From assembly GCA_034696485.1 (NCBI GenBank), contig JAQIWT010000264.1:1-25468 (forward strand): a stretch of 25,468 nucleotides of DNA, written 5' to 3'. This document shows positions 1 through 10,180 of the stretch, in pieces. The DNA comes from Isohypsibius dastychi. Its lineage: Eukaryota; Tardigrada; Eutardigrada; Parachela; Isohypsibiidae. The notes under the pieces are model-generated. The model was not told the DNA's origin. It did not search any database and saw only the letters and a list, made by a program, of their open reading frames with translations. Both the position numbers and the translations under genes were made by a program. Every line of letters begins with the position of its first letter. Position 1 is the stretch's first letter.

Positions 1-113
1 CGCTCGTAAACATTTAGAGAGTTTGTCTGGAGATACTGGGCTTCTGAAGTCGATTGCTGGCCGGTACGTTGTTTTTGGAATACCTTTTCGAAAACTATCA
101 GCTTGAATTTAGG

Positions 114-3100
114 ATGGCGAATATATACACCACGGATAACATGGAGCCTGTAATCGCGGATCCAGCTAAATGCGCACTTTGTGGTCATCCCGCAAAACAG
201 AGATGCTCCTTTTGTCAGCAGGAATGGTATTGTAGGAGAGAGTGCCGGGTGAAACATTGGGCAAAACACAAGAAAGTGTGCGAAATAAAGAAGAGCAGCT
301 CTGGCGGCACGTCTGGAATACAGGTAATTTGAATGCTGAGTCAGTTCGTTCACTAACTTAACGGCAATCAATTTGGAAGCGGGTAGCGAAGTTCCGTTTT
401 TGCCCGTTATCACTTAGAGCTACTGATATGCAAAAAGCGGCAGGGGCGGAAAAAGCGGGGAAATTCGCAACAAAGGAGTCCGATTGACTGGCAGGGCAAA
501 TCAGCTGTTGGTCTGAGTCCAAATCGAGTTGTGCATTTCTTCGACTGCGTAAAACGATATCATTCGTGCTACACCAGCTTTCGAGAAAATCTTGATTCTT
601 TTCAAATATCTACCATATTATACGATAATACGCTTCATGAAAATGGGCAATATTCAAAGTTGTGCCAGTGCAGTGACATCAACAGCATCAGCTGCAAAAC
701 CGAACAGCTCATCTGTGGATAATTCAAATTGCTGTTTCCAAACACAGACAGAGAGGAACGACGAGATTGCCCAGGATTCCAAAGAACAGCATCGTTCAAG
801 AATAGCTCCAGAACAAACAGGCTCGGACCATTCCCGACAGGTACGAAAGCACTTTTTCCTTCTTAGTCCCCTGCTCAATTCGAAATTTCAATTGGCGAGT
901 TTTTTTTTAATCCGACTTGCTAGACCATCGCAGCCTTGTGGAAATCAACTTGATGCAGTCCAGCTGATATATCAAGCTGTTTGCACCAAGTATTCGAAAA
1001 TATCATCGCGTTTTTTTACAACCTTGTCTTTGGAATTCTCCTCACACGGCTTTGATATAGAGACCTTCTCATCAGCCAAAGTGTTTCTGTTTGCTGCGAA
1101 ATATACAGTTGTTGTTGCAGGCCCCGGATCAGCCAGGTGGTGGCTCCATTCCGAAACGTCTTTCGATGAACGTCGGTCCACAACGCGACAAGATGACGGT
1201 ACTGAAAGATTTGCTGCAAAATGCTCTTGCTAAGAAGGCAAAGTTGGAATATTCTCTCGAAGAAGAGAAGAGGTAAATCAGTATAAAACAAAGTAACTGG
1301 GTGAAAGTACGTATGTATTTTACGTATTACGCATGATTATTTCTTAACTTTCTTAGACGCCACAAGTAGTTTACGTAATCCGCGTTGTTTTGTCGTTGTA
1401 GGAATGTGAAAGACTTGCAGGAAAAGATTGCAAGGCAAGCCATTGAGTCCAGTCACGGTGGGTCAAAGCCTGCTCTTGAAATTCCGGAAGAACTCGATTT
1501 CGCAGCCAATCGAACGGAAATATTTTGGGAGAGTCCTTTTCAGTTCGCCCAACTGTCGTTCATGGCGCATGAGAAGCAACTCGCGTACGAAGTCAACCAG
1601 TATTCCGCCAGCCTGCTCGGAAAACTAGCGGAACTTCAACAGTCTGGACTGTTCTGTGATGTGGAGGTTACCGGAAAGGGAAGCACTTTTGGAATATCTT
1701 GCCACTCACTGGTTTTATGCGCGCTCAGCTCAGTCATCAAAACCAGGATGTGTTCAAGCCTGAGCTGCGGGGCTAAGCTCAATTTCGAGAACATCCCGCA
1801 TGAGACTATGGTTCAGTACGTCATTCGCTTAAGTCTGTTTTAAACAAGCATACAAGCATGAACAAACCCGATTTTTTTTCAGGTTCGTCAATTTTGCTTA
1901 TACTGGCAAAATTGGTCTGGATAGAGCCAATGTTTTATCGGTATTTACCGCCGCTGATTTCCTCAATATCGGACATCTTACGAATCTGGCTTTGGGCTAC
2001 CTCTCGAGAAACGTGGAGAAATTCGACGTTGTAAGCTGCTACAAAGTATTGAGTTTTATCGATCAACACGAAATGCTGAAACCGTTGATCCCGATGTACA
2101 AGCGAAGAGTGTTTGAAAGTGTTCGCGATGTATTTTGTTCGATCGAGTGTCTGAATGACCTCCCTCTCAGTTTGGTGAGTTCTTCTTGCTTCGTTTCTTG
2201 CCTGATGGCGAATAAGCTGTGTATGCAGATGGTGGAGTTACTCGAGAGCGATCACGTCAATTGGGGCCCTGAAATGGAAGTACTACAAGCAGTCGACCGC
2301 TGGATTCTCATGGATTCCAGTCGAGAGCAATATGTGTCAGCACTGCTTTCCAGAATCCGATGGGACCAGATCGAGCCAGACAAATCACTTTTGCTGAGTG
2401 GAGATGTAAAGACGTACGCCAATGCAATGAAAACAGTTAAGGATTCTGTGGAGGAGAATCCAAACCCGCTCATTTCGTCGACTAGTTTCAAAATGGGCTC
2501 AAGATGCTCAGGTATGTTGATGAATTCTGTTTATGTTGTGGTAATCAACAATTTCCCTAAGGTCTGACCGCCGGAATACTTTTCCTATACACCGATGGGT
2601 CGCCTTCGATTCTGATAGATATGGAAGCCAGGAAACTCAAACTCTTTCCGGCGATTCCCAATGAGTTGTTAGGAAAACGCTTCAACATTTTGCATGTGGT
2701 CGAAAGTGATGACGGCTCTTTCTACGTGATTATGGGGAAAGTTGGACGTGGTTCAACTTTCCCCCCGCGCAGGAACCTGGAAGTGGTTCATACACTGCAT
2801 CGGCTTGATCTCGGCCAACGGTGCTGGATTCCCATTCTGGACTGCATGGCGACTAAATTTATTTCAGGTAAGGTGGTTATTTCATACCCCATTTAATGCA
2901 AACTCCCGTCCGTGCATCAATGCAGTGGCGAGTACGGTAGCATTATCGTCAGCTAAAACAGCCAACCTAATTGTGCGCGGTGTCAAATTGTGTAGTCTTC
3001 GCGATGATTTCTGAAAAGATGGTATTGTTGAGTTAAATATGACGGCAGTTTTAGAGAGGATAGTGGAATAACATCTTCCTGCTGTTTGAATTTTGGTAGA

Positions 3101-4400
3101 AGTTATTACAACTATCTTGTTTCAGGGGCGGTCCTCGGTGGCAAGTTCTGCTTCGTCGTGGTAAGAGGAGATGCTGTAGAGATTGACTGTATGAACATCG
3201 AAACCGCTGAGAAGGAGTTTAACGCTGTTCTCGACAATTTTGCCGATGCATCGGTCAGCATTACCTCAAAGTCAATGTACATCCTCCAACAAAATGGATC
3301 CCTGTCCCGATTCGACCAGAGGGACTGCAGCATCAGGAAAATACAGACGGGATATCCCATCTGCAATGACTGGAGTATACGCTACGGCAAACTTCAGACC
3401 AACGGCTGTGATCGTGCTGTTATAAGAGGTATGTCCTCACTATTTCTGGCGACGAACGATAATTCTTGACACTAACAATACGCATACTCAATGGAGTGTA
3501 AAATCCGAGGCCGCGGCACGGGATAGATCGATGTCACAAGAGTGAGACGGTGTTAGAGCGGTCCGGTTTATGTGACAGCGAACTACGTTTTTTGCACCGG
3601 ACCCTCGTACTGCAGTTATGCAACTGAAGTTCTGAATACTTGAATTCGACTGAATAGTTCACCTTAGAATATGAACACAAAACTTTAGTTTTAAAACTTC
3701 AGTTTTACATGAAATTTGATGCAAATAACTCTGAAACTTGTCATTGATTTCGTGCGTAGTTTACAGTGCCCTAATCCCGAAAACCAGTCTAGCATCTGCT
3801 GCAAGGTTGATGTGGACAGAAATATGTCTGATTTAATTAAAATAAGTGAGGAGGTTATCTGCATGAAGATTGGTGAGGCATGTTGGGGAAGTGTTTTCTT
3901 CTGGCTACCAGGCAATCTCAATTCAGATTTTAATTCAGCTTGGGGTTTGCAGTGGGAGAAAACTCTTCCATCGTCCAGAATTCTTCCATCATAATCTGAA
4001 AATTCAACGAGCATGTCGCATAAATCTTCATTTTTATTTTGTTCACAGTTGATCGTACGGGAATTTACTTTTGCCTGGAAACTGGGCGAGTTATACGATC
4101 TTTCGATTACGAGGGGTTTACGGATATAATTCTGCTCCACGACTCAGTCCTGTACACGAAATATGATTCAGCCGGGCGTGATATGAGAGGAACAAAAGCT
4201 GTTGAAATTTTCCGAGACAGAGCTAACTACGCGGGATGGAACAAAATCGAGAGATTTTCTTTGCGTGAGCTGGGCGGTGGGCTCGTCCTGCCTTGCCATT
4301 TCGCTAGAGGTAAATCATGTGTAACATTAAGAATGCAGCATTATTCTTAGCATTTTCTATTTTCTCAGCCACTTTTGCAGCGCTACCAGATTTTAAATGA
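114..4400 (+). CDS. MYND zinc finger-BTB-BACK-propeller protein (11 exons)
   Basis: Exons read from the sequence: 114-323, 748-840, 1121-1272, 1402-1815, 1883-2511, 2562-2867, 3126-3428, 3579-3606, 3760-3872, 4049-4309, 4369-4400. All phases agree and give 846 residues. The N-terminus is a complete MYND finger with C20, C23, C31, C34, C40, C44, H52 and C56. A Lys/Glu-rich segment predicted to coil (about 125-165) follows, then a BTB domain from about residue 223 (GLFCDVEV, CHSLVL, FAYTGKI), a BACK domain (about 340-450, with AVDRW) and a C-terminal half that looks like a degenerate kelch-type beta-propeller without clear GG doublets. BTB-BACK-kelch proteins are usually substrate adaptors for Cullin-3 ubiquitin ligases, and MYND fingers bind proline-rich peptides. 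A combined role is inferred. ATG 114 has a G at +4. The weakest links are exon 2 and the 28-nt exon 8. Two separate genes (MYND and BTB) remain possible. Confidence 0.72.
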
Positions 4401-4981
4401 GTTCCGAAAGCGAAGATATTAATTTCCAGAGCCTGGTATCAAGCGGAACGCGGGCGCCGACGAATCATTCTAGAAAACTGCTTCGAAATTTAACCGAGAC
4501 AAGAAAAAAATCTTGCCTTTTATATCTTTTTTTTGCAATTATTTTTTCGTAGCCCCGAACTTACTTCTGCTCTCATTGAGCGCCATCAAGTGTATGAATT
4601 TGTGTGTTTGGGGCTGCTCTTAAATCAGTCATCAGTTAGCTATTCGCTATTCATTTTTTTATCTTCTTATTAGAATTGGTTTTTTTTCTGTACATGGTAT
4701 TCCGTATATGCTCACGAGATTTTTCTATACACGCCTGTGTTATACTGAGCTCCGAAGCAAATAAACTGAAAAGAAAGCCGATATGTATATGATCACCGGA
4801 TAAACAAGCCGCACGGAACAGTCGCAATTTTAAACTTTTTTTTCTATCAGAAAAAAACTTGATGATAACATTGCTGGGTCGTTGAAAATACTATCAACAG
4901 TTTTAGAAACAGCTGGACGTCCTGACAAGGATGGTCAAGAATTGTTCCATGCGAGAAACCCAGATTCTGTGATTCGGCTTA
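4401..4981. other. Convergent 3' intergenic region
   Basis: This stretch separates the stop of the MYND-BTB gene from the stop of the minus-strand DnaJ gene. It is AT-rich with T runs and holds no convincing coding frame. A polyadenylation signal for the plus-strand gene lies at 4760-4765. Confidence 0.6.
4760..4765 (+). promoter_or_regulatory. Polyadenylation signal AATAAA
   Basis: Canonical AATAAA 360 nt after the stop of the MYND-BTB gene, in an AT-rich 3' region. It is assigned to that gene by position and strand only. Confidence 0.45.
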
Positions 4982-6323
4982 TCAGCCGTAATGCTCCAAT
5001 CGTTGAAGAATTCCAGTCCCGCTTACAAAGATTTCAGTATGCCTTTCCGTGACTGGCGTCTGTGGATAGTAATTGAAATAGTCTGGACTGAGCTGTGCCT
5101 CTGGTCCAGTGATTGAAAGAAGGGTTGTTGGCACAGCCACTTTGGATGGACGGGCTGTCAGTGCGTTGGCCACCATGTCACGTCGTGCCAAGTCCATATC
5201 GCCCGGGAAGACCACATCATAATCCAGGTAAAGGTCACCGCGACAGTCCGTCTTCCCAGTGGGCATTCCATAGCCTTCAATACGACGAATGCTTCCAGGC
5301 TTAATTATGTTGGTTTCTTCAATTCTGATTGGTCGATCATCGATGCTATTCAAACTGATGTCGCCACCACAGAGAGCGACCAACAAATCCACCTGAAGAA
5401 AACAATGCACGCATTACAAACAAACAAAAATGTTATCCTCCAAAAATTATTGATAAATTGGTCTTGTGTTGCTTTGCGAATTCAGGATCGCGAAATGCTC
5501 ACCTCGACCTTGATCCGAAGATCGTTTCCATCCCGTGTGAATCGATCATGTGGCAGCTCGATGATCTGAACAACCACATCAGAGGGGATCATATTCTGCG
5601 CTTGATTGCCTTCCTTTTCGAACACAGCCTGCACTCCAGCTCTCCATCCAGGCTGGACATGGATATTCTTGACGACAATCTCTTCATACAAGTCCGAGCC
5701 GTCCTCACTGACAACAAGGCGTCGATATTCAACTTCTCGGATGCTGCCGTAAAAAAGCTCCTCTAATGAAGCGTCAAGCTCGATAATAATAGGAGGCAGT
5801 TGAGATTTGTCGCGAGCTCGGTAGATGTCACTGTAGAGGTTGTATTCTGCTGTGCCTTCTCGGGAGAGATAATCCTAAGACAAGCTCTGATGAGGTTAGT
5901 TCTGTGTAAGGTCTGGTGTTTGACAATTTACATCAGCGAATGCATGGATCGTGCCAAAATGCTCTTCAAATGTTCGTAACGGTTGACCGTGATATCGATA
6001 ACCATGTGGGTATGCAGGTAGACAAGTAAACTTGACGGACAATCCATCGACTCCTGAAGAATTATTGTGGGGGTTGGCCTTTATGTCCGAATTCCCACAA
6101 AGCGAAATAAAGTACCGAGCTCATCGTAAAGCTGACGTAGGAATGGATCACGAAGAACATCGTATGCTTCGCCGATCTGTAGGAATTTCAGTTTTTGGGA
6201 TGTGGGGTTGTCGTGTGGTTTGTCAGGGTGACTATCGAGTGCTAGTCTGCGATAATTGGAATGTATTTCATGCAGGGAGGCATCTGGTTGGCATTCCAGA
6301 ACGGCATAGTAATCAAAGGCCAT
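4982..6323 (-). CDS. DnaJ co-chaperone, DNAJB13-like (radial spoke type)
   Basis: Four exons on the minus strand: 6323-6116, 6053-5932, 5874-5503 and 5392-4982, with GT-AG introns of 62, 57 and 110 bp. Phases agree and give 370 residues. The J domain fills residues 1-70, with the HPD motif at 32-34 that activates Hsp70 ATPase. After it comes no Gly/Phe-rich region but a short linker (YRYHGQPLRTFEEHFGT) like that of DNAJB13. The class II C-terminal substrate domain follows (LEELFYGSIREVEYRR, VQPGWRAGVQAVFEKEG, then EGYGMPTG). DNAJB13 is a radial-spoke protein of motile cilia and sperm flagella. Family DNAJB13 proteins are about 316 residues, so roughly 50 residues at the C-terminus, after the class II domain, are extra and not recognised. 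A DNAJB1/B4-type cytosolic chaperone is less likely because the Gly/Phe region is absent. Confidence 0.85.
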
Positions 6324-6492
6324 TGTAAAGGTGGTATTGGGATCGACAGATTCGAGTATCGTTTAAGCACACCGAAATATGCTTTCCAAGTGCTTATGGT
6401 TATACACTATTAATCATCGTTGCGTTAGCAACGCTGTCTCCTGTTCATCTGACTGAATATTCTACCAACGAATTAAGCAATATGATGCTAGA
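6324..6492. promoter_or_regulatory. Divergent promoter region, DnaJ-like and CK1-like genes
   Basis: Only 169 bp separate the start codons of the minus-strand DnaJ gene and the plus-strand kinase gene, so both promoters and 5' leaders must lie here unless either gene has an upstream noncoding exon. No clear TATA box is visible. The arrangement suggests shared regulation, which is an inference. Confidence 0.45.
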
Positions 6493-9400
6493 ATGCTAGA
6501 TGTGCAGAAATCTGTTAATCGGAAAGCAAAACCTGACTCCGATCCCACCGAATCTCTTGCCCCGAATTCTCAGCTCGCGCCAGTTGCCCCATCTGTATCT
6601 ACAGCTGCTTTGCCATCTCAACCGCCATCTAGTGCTAAAAAACGAGAGCCCACTGTCCCTCCGCCCAGCTCATCTGCACCTGAAGGATCCGTAAAGCCCG
6701 ATCTCGCTGATTCTGCACCTTCTGCGCAAGCGCCAGTACCTGATGGTAAGGGAGGCTGGATTGGTGGCACCCCAACAGATGGAGCTCAGAAACCAAGCGA
6801 GATTACACAGTCAAAAAAGAAGAAGAAGAAACCAAAGACTGGTTCAACTCCAGATGCACTCCCTGAAGGCCTCGTCGACGATGAGGGGGCCAAGCCAGTT
6901 CTGCCTGCTGAGAAAATCAAAACTGAAACAAAGCCTCAGACGAAAAGCATTGATGCCCCTGGAAAAACTGATACACAAAAACCAGCACCACTTGAGGATA
7001 AGATGAACACAGCAGTTGAAACAAAGGCCCAGCCTACTTTTATTGCCGGAGTAAAGCTAAAGCCAGTCAAAGTTCAAGAAGTGGCTGACACGACCGCTAA
7101 ACTTTCAGTTCCACTGACTGTTGTGCCAGACTCATCTAAGCTTGAAAATGTTAAATCTGAACTTGTGGTGGTGAAAGATCCGATTAAACCTGCTGTTGTG
7201 GCAGGAATTGTGGGTGAAGCCGATTCTACTCAACCCGTGGTCACCGAAGTGGTTAAAGTAAGAGCGAAGCTCGAAAGACCTAAGAAGGAACCAAAAAATC
7301 AAGAGCCAGAGAAAGAACCGGCTAAACCCGAAATCACTGAGCCGACAAAACCAACTCGTGGCGACGCTAAGGAATCCGCGGAGCAGCTCAAACGTCCAGA
7401 TACTCCAAAAGTTCAGAACTCTGCTATCCCTCCAGAAAAAATTAAGACCGATGTTACCCCGCCTGCGTCTCAGGACACTCGGAAAGCTGCCAATGCGCGT
7501 CCTGAAACACCAAAACCAGCAACAAGTGAAAGCACCGTGATCAAGGCAGTGCAAGAAAAAAAGACTGACGTCACAAGGCAGTCCGATCCGCCCCCCACCA
7601 GGCCACCATCCGCAAAGACATCCCGCCAAAATGCTGTAGGTCAAGGTAAAACTTGGGAAATTCGTGATTGAGGACTATTCGTTGCTTCATTTCATCGAAC
7701 AAATCAAAACTGAAGAGCAACATATGCAGTTTTTAATTTTTAACTGTGTATTGTGAGGACAGCAATTTTTGCTTGTGTACGAGATCGTATCGATCACCGG
7801 GTTTTATTTCAGAGCAGCTGGCTGACGATAAGCCAGAAATGCAGCCAGAGTCATCAGCTGTTCGAACATCGGCCAGTAACGCCGCGACTTTGCCAAAAAA
7901 GCCATCCGCCATGTCCGTGCGTAAAATCACTGATGTTTCTCTGGAAAATGACTCCCTAAAAAGTGACAAGAGCGACCCAGCCAATGAGAAGAAAAAAAGG
8001 AAAAGCACAACAGGAGAAACCGAGCCAGGTCGAAAAAAGAAGAAGAAAAAGAAAAAGAGCTCTGCTCTCAACCCGATCGAGCAAGCTGCGCTGAACGAAG
8101 GCAAAAAACGAGTGAGAAGGAGAACCAAGCTTCTCGAAGCTGAGCTCGAAGAAGCAGGTGTAAAGCGCAACTCAAATGGAAAGGTAGATGAGCTCTATGG
8201 CCTAACGGTCGGCAATTTCTTCGTCTTAGAAGATGTCTTGGGTAAAGGTGGTTTCGGCGAGGCGCGACGGGGGCGACATGTAGTTTCCAATAAAAAATTT
8301 GCCGTTAAACTGGAACGTGTTTCTGACGGCAACGACTCTCTGTCCGAGGAGTACAGAATCTACCAAATAATCGGCCAACATCTTGGCTTCCCGCGCTGTT
8401 ATTATTTCGGAGTCGGCCCAAAAGAACACAACGCCTTAGTCATGGACTTGCTCGGACCTTCTCTTGAAGATTATTTCCGTGCCATGGAACGAAAATGGAG
8501 TCTCAAGATGATATGTCAAGTTGCGCTTCAGGTTCTGGACAGGATAGAATACCTTCATTCAAAAGGATATGTTTATTCAGACGTGAAGCCGGAAAACTTT
8601 CTTGTCGGCCTGGCCGAAGAGCACCAGGATAGCGTTATATTCTTGATCGACTTTGGGCTGGCTCAGCAGTTTAAGGATAAAGACACAGGGAAATACTGTT
8701 ATGATGAAAACATGAAAACCCACCCTGTCGGTACGATGAGGTAAATTTTGGTATTCGGAGCGACTTTCTGACAAAGTTTCTTTGAATACAGATACATGAG
8801 TGTGAGATCCCATGAAGGTCGCTCACTGTCGTACCGTGATGATCTGGAGTCAGTTGGATACCTCATGATATACATGATCAGAGGACGTCTGCCCTGGCAG
8901 GGAACATCCATAAAAGACCGGTTGAAGAAGGTGAAAGCCGTGGGAATGCACAAGAAGAATATCACAATGGATGAACTGTGTCAGGATTGCCCGCAAGAGT
9001 TGCAGGATTATATGAAGTATGTCAAGAGTATACAGTTCTATGCGGAGCCTCGCTACGAGAAACTACGGAGTTTTTTCCAAAGTGTTCTGACTTCCAACTC
9101 GTGGGCTGATGATGGCAAGTTTGACTGGATGGGGAAGTCATTTGATTTTGCAAAGAACAAGAAGTCCGATAGTGGTATCGTGAAACCAAACGTCTCAGGA
9201 GACGCGCCAGCTGCTGTGCCATCAGCAGCACCATCCGCAGTCTCAGAGGCTGCAAAACCTGTTGAAACGATTGAGGCCCCCGAAGCCGTTGAACCGCCTG
9301 AAGTCGTCAACAAGTCATCAAAACACGGGAAGAAGAAAAAAGGTCGCAAAAAGTCGGCAGCTAAACGGAAAATGTCAAAGAAACCAGCCCCGCCCACCGT

Positions 9401-9563
9401 GCTCACTCCAGTTGCGGAAACATCACCAGAGAAGCCGATCGCGAAAAAGGAAGAGTTCCCGAAACCTGCGGTGACTAACCCTGGGACTGATCAGCCTGTT
9501 GATCCGATTCAGTCCTACAACGGTCATTCCATTTATAATGACTATATTTTAAGTGCAGAATAA
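6493..9563 (+). CDS. Casein kinase 1 family protein kinase with long basic N-terminal extension
   Basis: Three exons, 6493-7645, 7813-8740 and 8792-9563, give 950 residues. Residues 1 to about 510 are low-complexity and rich in Pro, Lys, Glu, Thr and Ser, with Lys runs around residue 113 and before the kinase domain (KKKKKKKK). The kinase domain (about 520-785) has the Gly loop GKGGFG (528-533), VAIK-type Lys550, the CK1-like GPSLEDYF and IEYLHSKGY, DFG at 664-666 and the CK1 hallmark RDDLESVGYLMIYMIRG before LPWQG. The catalytic loop reads YSDVKPEN, so the usual HRD has become YSD; the catalytic Asp641, Lys643 and Asn646 remain. The C-terminal tail is again Pro/Lys-rich with KKKKGRKK-type basic clusters, candidate nuclear-localisation or polyanion-binding signals. 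Substrate is unknown. ATG 6493 is the first in-frame Met; ATG 6482 is out of frame. An alternative last exon may replace the tail after residue 935. Confidence 0.85.
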
Positions 9564-9579
9564 TTTTGTTTTTTTGCAG

Positions 9580-9650
9580 ACAAGGGTAAAACTGAACGGA
9601 ATACTAAACAAGCTGCCCCGAGCCATCTTGGACCCTGTGGCTGTTGTTGA
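9580..9650 (+). other. Possible alternative last coding exon of the CK1-like kinase
   Basis: A strong acceptor (pyrimidine run ending TTTTTTTGCAG at 9579) lies just after the TAA at 9561. A donor GTCATT at 9523, weak but in phase, would make a 57-bp AT-rich intron of normal size for this locus. The joined frame replaces 14 residues by a tail KGKTERNTKQ...HLGPCGCC and stops at 9648-9650. A C-terminal CxCC resembles the double-cysteine ends that are geranylgeranylated in Rab proteins or palmitoylated. Another reading of the same exon, in phase 0, is also open for over 30 codons, so the choice is not settled. Confidence 0.35.
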
Positions 9651-10180
9651 ACAAATTCATCGACTGACGGTTAGTTTTCATTCACCGTGACTGCTGAACC
9701 TGACTGCTTCTCCCGGTGGGTTCTGTTGCAATGCTGCACCATGAATGCAAGCATGTGCCGTATCTCTTTGTTCTTAATGTGAAGTATCTTAACATGCACT
9801 GATAATTTTAAGTTATTATTGAACTTTGTGCAACTCCATGTTTTTGCTCGTTTTTGGCAGTAAGCTTGATTCTTACTGTCATGTGGACACTAGTCCCAGA
9901 TCGCAAGGTGATCGAGCTTATATCGATAACATGGTTGGTTTGACTGGGAAAACATTGATAAGAATGTAATGCTAGAGGAATTACGGAATTCGACAACAGA
10001 CGATCCTCACCATGAAGCAGATTCAACTCGATCCACAACGGATAGCTTCAGTTATCTCGTGTCGTTTTCGGCATCGATTGCAGGAGAAATGCGCATTTAG
10101 TTTCGCAGTGAACTAATCGACCCAGTCAACCAACATGTAACTATTTGACCATTGGTGGCCAGCTAGCTTGTTTCACGTCG
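9651..10180. other. Convergent intergenic region without recognised genes
   Basis: Lies between the 3' ends of the plus-strand kinase and the minus-strand RING gene and probably carries both 3' untranslated regions. No canonical AATAAA and no convincing coding frame was seen on either strand. Confidence 0.5.

Noticed and set aside
592-1233. Long plus-strand frame of about 210 codons covering 592-1233
   Set aside because: It begins at a TTG and runs through two clear introns. Only 748-840 of it fits the exon chain; the rest lies in noncoding DNA or another frame of exon 3.
7132-7644. Minus-strand frame of 170 codons opposite the kinase N-terminus
   Set aside because: It is a shadow of a low-complexity Lys/Pro-rich coding region and has a matching skewed composition (Phe, Trp, Arg, Leu).
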